A stretch of 5,368 nt of DNA from Microbacteriaceae bacterium UBA4731 (lineage in GTDB: Bacteria; Actinomycetota; Actinomycetes; Actinomycetales; Microbacteriaceae). The notes beneath the pieces were generated by a model that saw nothing but the letters and a program-made list of their open reading frames with translations, was not told the DNA's origin and did no database searches. Every line of letters begins with the position of its first letter. Positions within the stretch are counted from its first letter, which is position 1. The position numbers and the translations under genes were made by a program. The stretch spans positions 10,670 through 16,037 of the forward strand of contig DHJB01000036.1 in the NCBI GenBank assembly GCA_002404115.1, given 5' to 3'. Below, one piece after another: positions 1-5,368 of this stretch.

Positions 1-22
1 ACAGATGAGCAACAGATGAGCA
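1..22. repeat. 11-bp perfect tandem duplication at a start codon
   Basis: The 11-mer ACAGATGAGCA occurs twice back to back (1-11 and 12-22). Each copy contains an ATG, at 5 and at 16. The ATG at 5 opens a four-codon frame (M-S-N-R) whose TGA at 17-19 overlaps the ATG at 16, giving an ATGA junction. Only the second ATG opens the 79-residue gene. The unit is not a multiple of 3, so the copies lie in different frames. The repeat touches the window edge, so further copies to the left cannot be excluded. Confidence 0.85.
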
Positions 23-255
23 ACCCCGCGGTGGGTTTCCTCCTCGGCGCCGAGCCGGGCACCCGCGTCGTCGTGCGCACGCGCATCGAGGGCGGCTTCA
101 CGGATGCCGTCGGCTACCTGCGGTCCTGCGACGCCACCCGGTGCGTGGTCGACACCAAACGCGGCCTGGTCACCCTGGCCATGGCCGACATCACCCTGGC
201 GAAAGAGGTCCCGCCGCCGCCGGCCCCGCGTGCGGCCCGACGCGCAGCACCCTGA
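16..255 (+). CDS. Stand-alone SH3-like domain protein (Rv0428c/GNAT N-terminal type)
   Basis: This gene encodes 79 residues. The pattern GTRVVVR (residues 15-21), then G-G-F-T-D (26-30), G33, and LVTLAMADITLAKEVPPPP (51-69) matches, from memory, the small beta-barrel that precedes the catalytic domain in actinobacterial GNAT acetyltransferases such as Rv0428c. The family signature there is roughly 'G-x-R-V-V-V-R ... T-D-x-x-G ... A-D-V-x-x-x-K-x-V-P-P-x-P'. No acetyltransferase domain follows: the frame ends in an Ala/Arg/Pro tail and a TGA, and the next gene is unrelated. It is therefore either a genuine single-domain protein or a remnant of a longer one. No signal peptide or membrane segment is visible. 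No Shine-Dalgarno sequence is seen in the 15 bases before the ATG, so translation could be leaderless, or the signal could lie outside the window. The cellular function is unknown and a role in nitrate respiration is not implied. Confidence 0.72.
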   Translation: MSNPAVGFLLGAEPGTRVVVRTRIEGGFTDAVGYLRSCDATRCVVDTKRGLVTLAMADITLAKEVPPPPAPRAARRAAP

Positions 256-291
256 TTCTCGCTTTCGCTTTCATCCCGCCGCGCAGGGGCG

Positions 292-304
292 GATAATTGC
301 GGAC
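292..304 (+). promoter_or_regulatory. Candidate -10 element for a leaderless transcript of the regulator gene
   Basis: GATAAT at 292-297 resembles the TATAAT/TANNNT -10 consensus (5 of 6) in an otherwise GC-rich stretch. Its last base is 8 positions before the ATG at 305, so transcription would begin at or within a base of the start codon. No good -35 is seen (TTTCAT at 269-274 with a 17-base spacer is weak). No Shine-Dalgarno sequence sits at the usual 5-10 base distance; GGGGCGG at 287-293 is too far away and partly overlaps the -10. Leaderless mRNAs are common in actinobacteria, which makes this reading reasonable but unproven. Confidence 0.5.
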
Positions 305-934
305 ATGTGGTCCCGCCGCGCACCGTTCTATCGCACGCTGGCATCGCTGAGCCGAATTACCCTGCTCCACGAGCTGCAACAACGCGGGGCGATGACGATT
401 GTGGAACTCGCCGGGGCCGCCGGGCTGCACCACAACACGGCCAGGGAACACCTGCACCGACTGATCAGCGACGGTTTCGTGAGCTGCGCGGCCGAGCACC
501 GTGACAGCAAGGGGCGCCCGCGCATGCTCTACAGCGCGGCGATCGCCCCCGATGGGCGCGACGGGTCGATCAGGGCCGCGAAGGTCGGCCAGGCACTGCT
601 CCGCGCCGACCTGCTGCGCCGGATGCTCCCGGTCCAGGCGACCACGACCGTCTCGGTGCCGATGAGGCGCCAGCTGGACGCGCTCGACGACCACCTGGAC
701 CAGACCGGTTTCGACGGGCGCCTCGACGCGGACGGCCTGCACGTGCACCTGCACGCGTGTCCGTTCTCCGACCTCGTCAAGGATCATCCGGAGGTGTGCA
801 GCGTTCACTTCGGACTCCTGCGCGGTGTGCTCGCCCAGGCCGGCGGTCCGCTGGACGCAGACCAGCTGCATCCCTACGCCCAGCCGGACACCTGCACCCT
901 CGACCTGCACAGCAGCGAGGTCGCGGCGAGCTGA
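305..934 (+). CDS. SufR-like winged-helix transcriptional regulator, probable Fe-S sensor
   Basis: This gene encodes 209 residues. Residues about 10-80 form an ArsR/MarR-like winged helix-turn-helix: a first helix (YRTLASLSRITLLHELQQRG), a second helix (TIVELAGAAGL, 31-41), a recognition helix (HHNTAREHLHRLISDGFV, 42-59) and a charged wing (HRDSKGRPRMLY, 65-76). The C-terminal half carries HLHACPFSDLV with C152, HPEVCSVHFGLLRG with C165, and a final C197 (PDTCTLDL). This resembles COG2345/SufR-type regulators, in which cysteines of this region bind a [4Fe-4S] cluster; the C-x12-C spacing is the same as in SufR. C61 lies in the DNA-binding domain and is unlikely to be a ligand. The ATG at 305 is chosen because the open frame extends upstream to 104 only through the out-of-frame SH3 gene, and because a -10-like GATAAT precedes it. 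The gene lies 49 bases after that gene and 128 before narG, on the same strand. Control of narGHJI is inferred from position. The HTH-regulator call is firm; the Fe-S role is likely but unproven. Confidence 0.88.
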   Translation: MWSRRAPFYRTLASLSRITLLHELQQRGAMTIVELAGAAGLHHNTAREHLHRLISDGFVSCAAEHRDSKGRPRMLYSAAIAPDGRDGSIRAAKVGQALLRADLLRRMLPVQATTTVSVPMRRQLDALDDHLDQTGFDGRLDADGLHVHLHACPFSDLVKDHPEVCSVHFGLLRGVLAQAGGPLDADQLHPYAQPDTCTLDLHSSEVAAS

Positions 935-977
935 CCGTCTGCCCGTGAGGGGTCGCGATTATTCACGGTGTTTTCGC

Positions 978-1006
978 CTTGTCTCAGCCAGCGCCACAAG
1001 CGAGAC
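978..1006. promoter_or_regulatory. Interlocked inverted repeats over the narG promoter (candidate operator)
   Basis: Two perfect 5-bp inverted repeats share the same 29 bases. CTTGT (978-982) pairs with ACAAG (996-1000), and GTCTC (981-985) pairs with GAGAC (1002-1006). They are offset rather than nested, so they cannot both form one simple hairpin. Outside the first pair the match continues with a one-base gap (CGC before, CG after). The arms lie on the predicted -35 and -10 hexamers, where a repressor would block polymerase. They do not match FNR (TTGAT-N4-ATCAA), Rex or DosR boxes as I know them. Five-base arms can occur by chance, so this is a modest call. Confidence 0.4.
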
Positions 1007-1007
1007 T
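979..1007 (+). promoter_or_regulatory. Candidate promoter of the narGH operon
   Basis: TTGTCT at 979-984 matches the TTGACA -35 box in 4 of 6 positions. It is followed after exactly 17 bases by GAGACT at 1002-1007, a weak -10 (A2, A4 and T6 match). Start of transcription would fall near 1014, leaving a leader of about 50 bases before the GTG. The stretch just upstream (957-979) is the most AT-rich part of the gap and could help polymerase binding. A weak -10 fits a promoter that needs an activator or is repressed. An alternative -10-like GCTAAT lies at 1012-1017 without a matching -35. Confidence 0.4.
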
Positions 1008-1017
1008 CCAAGCTAAT

Positions 1018-1031
1018 GGTCGTCGCCGACC
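1018..1031 (+). other. Small hairpin in the narG leader
   Basis: GGTCG (1018-1022) and CGACC (1027-1031) are perfect reverse complements around a TCGC loop. In RNA one further U-G pair (1017/1032) extends the stem to six. It would begin just after the predicted transcription start and ends 19 bases before the Shine-Dalgarno sequence. No U-tract follows, so it is not an intrinsic terminator. It might stabilise the 5' end of the message, or it may be chance in GC-rich sequence. Confidence 0.35.
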
Positions 1032-1035
1032 GCGG

Positions 1036-1046
1036 TGATGGCATCA
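1036..1046. promoter_or_regulatory. 11-bp palindrome before the narG ribosome binding site
   Basis: TGATGGCATCA is a perfect 5-1-5 palindrome centred on G1041. An 8-bp palindrome, ACCGCGGT, abuts it at 1029-1036. The one-base centre rules out a tight RNA hairpin over the whole length, so a DNA-binding dimer site is the more natural reading. No known regulator motif is recognised. Confidence 0.25.
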
Positions 1047-1050
1047 GCGC

Positions 1051-1056
1051 AAGGGG
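1051..1056 (+). promoter_or_regulatory. Ribosome binding site of narG, fixes the GTG start
   Basis: AAGGGG ends six bases before the GTG at 1063, a near-ideal Shine-Dalgarno and spacing. It supports GTG at 1063 over the nearby ATG at 1067, which is in another frame. An in-frame TGA at 1036-1038 rules out any start further upstream than that. Confidence 0.75.
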
Positions 1057-1062
1057 TACGCC

Positions 1063-4000
1063 GTGAATGAGCGAAAAGGGTCTTTCGTCGCGGGATCGGG
1101 CGTCGCGAGTCCGGGCACAGACGGGCCCGTCACCGACGCCATCCTGAACCTCGGTCGGTTCCTCCGCCGCGGCGAGACCTCGAGCGACCTGCGCTCGGTC
1201 TTCCACAAGGGCGGCCGCGACGCCGACTCGTTCTACCGCGACCGGTGGACACACGACAAGGAAGTCCGCTCCACCCACGGCGTCAACTGCACCGGTTCCT
1301 GCTCCTGGAAGGTGTACGTCAAGGACGGCATCATCACCTGGGAGACCCAGCAGACCGACTACCCCAGCGTCGGCCCCGATTCGCCCGAATACGAACCACG
1401 CGGATGCCCGCGCGGCGCCGCGTTCAGCTGGTACACCTACTCGCCGACCCGGGTGAAGTACCCTTACGTGCGCGGCGTGCTGCTCGAGGCCTACCGCGCG
1501 GCGAAGGCGAAGACGGGCGACCCCGTGCTCGCCTGGGCCGAGGTGACCGGCAACCCCGAGACCGCCCGCGCCTACAAGAGCGCCCGCGGCAAGGGCGGCC
1601 TGGTCCGCGCGAGCTGGGACGAGGCGGCGGAGATCGTCGCCGCGGCCCACGTGCACACGATCAGGAAATACGGGCCGGACCGGATCGCCGGGTTCTCGCC
1701 GATCCCCGCGATGTCGATCGTCTCGCAGGGCGTGGGCAACCGGTTCATCTCCATGCTCGGCGGCACGATGCTCTCGTTCTACGACTGGTACGCCGACCTG
1801 CCCGTCGCCTCGCCCCAGGTCTTCGGCGACCAGACCGACGTGCCGGAGTCCGCCGACTGGTGGAACTCCTCCTACCTGATCATGTGGGGCTCCAACGTCC
1901 CCGTCACCCGCACCCCAGACGCGCACTTCATGGTCGAGGCCCGTTACCGGGGACAGAAGGTCATCGCCGTCTCGCCCGACTACGCCGACAACACCAAGTT
2001 CGCCGACGAGTGGCTGGCCGTGCACCCGGGCACCGACGGCGCCCTCGCCCTCGCGATGGGCCACGTCGTGCTCAAGGAATTCCTCGTCGACCGGCGCACG
2101 CCCCGCTTCGTCGACTACATGAAGAAGTTCAGCGACTCCGCCTACCTGATCTCGCTGGTCAAGCGCGGGGACGCGTACGTCCCGGGCAAGTTCCTGACCG
2201 CGGAGGCCCTGCCGGGCACGCCAGCTCAGCTCGCCGGCGCCGCGTTCAAGCCCGTGCTGCTGGGCCACGACGGCACCGCGGTCGTGCCCAACGGGTCGAT
2301 CGGGCACCGCTTCTCCGAGGCGGACGTCGGCAAGTGGAACCTCGACCTCGAGGGCGTCGACCCGCTGCTCTCCATCGCGGATGCCCCGGACTACGACCAG
2401 GCCTCCGTCGCCATCGACCTGCCCCGGTTCGATCTCTCCCCGGAAACGGAGGGTGAGCAGCACGCCGGCGGAGCGGGCATCATCCGTCGCGGTGTGCCGG
2501 TGCGGAAGGTCGGCGGCCAGCTGGTCACGACCGTGTTCGACCTGCTCCTGGCCCAGTACGGCGTCGGCCGCGAGGGTCTCCCCGGCGTCTGGCCGACCGG
2601 CTACGACGACGCCTCCTCCCCGGGCACCCCCGCCTGGCAGGAGGAGATCACCTCCGTGCCCATGCAGGCCGCCGAGCGGATCGGGCGCGAGTTCGCGCAG
2701 AACGCCGAGGACTCCGGCGGCCGGTCGATGATCCTGATGGGCGCCGGCACGAACCACTGGTTCCACTCGGACACCATCTACCGCGCCTTCCTCGCGCTGA
2801 CCACCATGACCGGCTGCCAGGGCGTCAACGGCGGCGGCTGGGCGCATTACGTCGGCCAGGAGAAGGTGCGACCGCTGACCGGCTACGGCCAGTACGCGTT
2901 CGGCCTGGACTGGGTGCGCCCGCCCCGGCAGATGATCGGCACGGGCTTCTTCTACCTGGCCACCGACCAGTGGCGCTACGACGGCCTCGCCGCCGACACC
3001 CTCGCCAGCCCCCTCGGCACCGGCAGCTTCGCCGGCCGCACCACGGCCGACTGCCTGGTCGACTCGGCCAAGCGCGGCTGGATGCCCAGCTACCCCACCT
3101 TCAACCGCAACTCGCTCGACATCGTCGACGACGCCGCGGCGGCCGGCGTCGAACCGGCGCAGTACGTGGTCGACTCGCTGACCGACGGCAGCCTCGGTTA
3201 CGCCTGCGAGGACCCGGATGCCCCGGAGAACTTCCCGCGGGTGCTCGTCGTCTGGCGGGCGAACGTGATCGGCTCCTCCGGCAAGGGCAACGAGTACTTC
3301 CTCAAGCACCTGCTCGGCACCTCCAGCGCCGTTCGCGGGGCCGAGTCGCCGCCGGAGAAGCGCCCGACCACGATGAAATGGCACGAGTCCGCGCCGGAGG
3401 GAAAGCTCGACCTCATGGTCACGAGCGACTTCCGGATGACCTCGACCACGCTGTTCAGCGACGTGGTGCTTCCCCCGGCCACCTGGTACGAGAAGAACGA
3501 CCTGTCGACGACGGACATGCATCCGTTCATCCACTCGTTCAACCCGGCGATCTCCCCGCCCTGGCAGGCGAAGACCGACTTCGACATCTTCCACATCCTC
3601 GCGAAGAAGATCTCGGAAATGTCGGTGGAGCACCTCGGCGTGCGCCAGGACCTCGTGGCCACCCCGCTGCTGCACGACACCCCCGACGCGATGGCGACCC
3701 CGCACGGTATCGTGCGGCACGACCAGCCGCTCGTGCCCGGCGTGACGATGCCCAAGCTGGTCGTCGTCGAACGCGACTACCCGGCCTTCGCCGAGATGCT
3801 CGGCGCGCTCGGGCCGCTGACCGAGAAGCTCGGCATGGTCACCAAGGGCGTGAAGTTCAACCCTGACGTCGAGGTTGCCTATCTCGGCAGGAAGAACGGC
3901 CTGGTCGAATCCGGCAAGGCCGCCGGCCGCCCGAAACTCTCGACCGCCATCCACGCCTGCGAGATGGTGCTCGCCCTCTCCGGCACGACGAACGGCCGGC

Positions 4001-4832
4001 TCGGCACGCAGGGTTTCCGCAAGATGGAAGAACTGACGGGCATGAAGCTCGCGCACCTCGCGAGCGACAACGAGGGCCGGCGCTTCTCCTACCCGGATGT
4101 GCAGGGCGCGCCGGTCCCGGTGCTCACCTCCCCCGAGTGGTCGGGCAGCGAGCACGGCGGGCGCCGCTACAGCGCCTTCACGATCAACGTGGAGCATCTC
4201 AAGCCCTGGCACACCCTCACCGGGCGGCAACACTTCTACCTCGACCACGACTGGATGATCGAGCTCGGCGAGCAGCTGCCGATCTTCCGGCCGCCGCTGG
4301 ACATGCACCGCCTGTTCAACGACTCCATCGTCGGGTCGACGGCGCCCACCGGGGCGACCGGCTCGACCGGGCGCGCGGAGGTGGCGGTGCGCTACCTGAC
4401 CCCGCACTCGAAGTGGTCGATCCACTCCGAGTACCAGGACAACCTGATGATGCTCTCGCTCTCCCGCGGCGGGCCGACCATCTGGATGTCCCCGCTCGAC
4501 GCCGACAAGATCGGCGTGCGCGACAACGAGTGGATCGAGTCGTACAACCGCAACGGTGTCGTCGTGGCCCGGGCGATCGTCTCGCACCGGATGCCGGAGG
4601 GCACGGTGTACATGTACCACGCGAAGGACCGCACGATCAATACGCCGATCGCGGAAACGAGCGGACAGCGGGGCGGCACGAACAACTCGCTCACCCGCAT
4701 CCTGCTGAAACCCAGCCACCTGATCGGCGGCTACGCCCAGCTGTCGTTCGCCTTCAACTACCTCGGTCCGACGGGGAACCAACGCGACGAGGTCACCGTG
4801 ATCCGTCGACGCAGCCAGGAAGTGGTCTACTA

Positions 4833-4833
<1 letters not shown>
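1063..4833 (+). CDS. narG: Respiratory nitrate reductase, catalytic alpha subunit NarG
   Basis: This gene encodes 1256 residues and is complete (E. coli NarG is 1247). NarG reduces nitrate to nitrite at a Mo-bisMGD centre on the cytoplasmic side of the NarGHI membrane complex. The FS0 [4Fe-4S] ligands are present: H72, C76 and C80 in THGVNCTGSCSWK, and C115 in EPRGCPRGA, with the same H-x3-C-x3-C-x34-C spacing as E. coli H49/C53/C57/C92. The strongly conserved SFYDWYADLP follows at 238-247. By ungapped alignment from FS0, D245 corresponds to the E. coli Mo ligand D222. Further family blocks are TDVPESADWW (258-267), WGSNVPVTRTPDAH (275-288), GGGWAHYVGQEK, GSSGKG and TSDMHPFIH-like TTDMHPFIH. 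The molybdopterin-dinucleotide-binding C-terminal domain spans about 1110-1250 (LTPHSKW, YMYHAKDR, IGGYAQLSFAFNY). The N-terminus has only a vestigial Arg pair (GRFLRRGE) and no cleavable leader, as expected of NarG. The first ~30 residues are poorly conserved. No catalytic residue seems to be missing. It overlaps narH by one base. Confidence 0.98.
4348..4374 (+). repeat. Three 9-bp repeats encoding T-G-x inside narG
   Basis: Three 9-base units, each beginning ACC-GG, encode TGA-TGS-TGR (residues 1096-1104). They sit inside a Ser/Thr/Gly/Pro-rich loop (GSTAPTGATGSTG, 1091-1103), just before the conserved LTPHSKW block of the C-terminal domain. E. coli NarG is about six residues shorter at this place. 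This looks like a surface loop grown by repeat slippage and is not expected to affect catalysis. Confidence 0.7.
4817..4822 (+). promoter_or_regulatory. Ribosome binding site of narH inside the end of narG
   Basis: AGGAAG lies ten bases before the narH ATG, within the last codons of narG. With the TAATG stop-start overlap this suggests narH is translated by ribosomes finishing narG, as well as by direct initiation. Confidence 0.55.

Positions 4834-5368
<535 letters not shown>

Noticed and set aside
259..272. TCGCTT repeated twice after the SH3-domain gene
   Set aside because: Two copies of a hexamer in a pyrimidine-rich spacer, too little to call a functional element.
104..304. Upstream extension of the regulator to the ATG at 104 (276 residues)
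   Set aside because: The extra 67 residues are an Arg/Pro/Trp-rich out-of-frame reading of the SH3-domain gene. The homology-like part begins near the ATG at 305.
942..951. CCC-GTGA-GGG as a terminator after the regulator gene
   Set aside because: The stem is only three base pairs and no T-run follows. The regulator transcript may read through into narG.
957..970. FNR, Rex or DosR box in the AT-rich stretch before narG
   Set aside because: Only half-site fragments such as TTCAC are present. No full TTGAT-N4-ATCAA, TTGTGAA-N4-TTCACAA or GGGACTT-type site is found.
1067..1069. ATG at 1067 as the narG start
   Set aside because: It is in a different frame from narG. The in-frame GTG at 1063 has the properly spaced AAGGGG.
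1245..2456. A 403-codon + strand open frame inside narG
   Set aside because: It gives an Arg/Pro-rich translation with no domain, lying in an alternative frame of the conserved narG sequence.
874..4782. A 1302-codon open frame on the - strand opposite narG
   Set aside because: Its product is rich in Arg, Val, Gly, Ala, His and Asp and matches no family I know. It is the usual mirror effect of strong third-position GC bias in narG, whose own identity is certain.

Overview
The window looks like high-GC actinobacterial chromosome. It is strongly GC-biased at third codon positions and uses a GTG start for its largest gene. It also carries a small protein of a type I associate with actinobacteria, and one gene whose start looks leaderless. 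I cannot name the genus; a Micrococcales-type organism is a guess. All genes read on the + strand.

Layout: (1) bases 16-255 encode a 79-residue protein that looks like a stand-alone SH3-like domain, of the kind found at the N-terminus of actinobacterial GNAT acetyltransferases (Rv0428c type). (2) Bases 305-934 encode a 209-residue winged-helix regulator. Its C-terminal half carries a SufR-like cysteine arrangement (C152-x12-C165, then C197), which suggests an iron-sulfur sensor. (3) A 128-base gap (935-1062) holds a candidate promoter overlapped by inverted repeats, a leader hairpin, a short palindrome and a clear ribosome binding site. (4) Bases 1063-4833 encode NarG, the complete catalytic subunit of membrane-bound respiratory nitrate reductase. 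(5) From 4833 to the window end lies the first third of NarH, the iron-sulfur electron-transfer subunit, overlapping narG by one base (TAATG).

NarG and NarH form the cytoplasmic part of the NarGHI complex. Quinol electrons enter through NarI, pass through the NarH clusters and the NarG FS0 cluster, and reduce nitrate to nitrite at the Mo-bisMGD centre. narJ and narI would be expected just beyond the right edge. The upstream regulator is well placed to control the operon, and an Fe-S/redox/NO-responsive switch is the main hypothesis here. The nitrate reductase itself is ordinary. The less ordinary material is the regulator and the control region between it and narG. I see no mobile element, CRISPR array, tRNA or rRNA, and nothing that amounts to a wholly new system.
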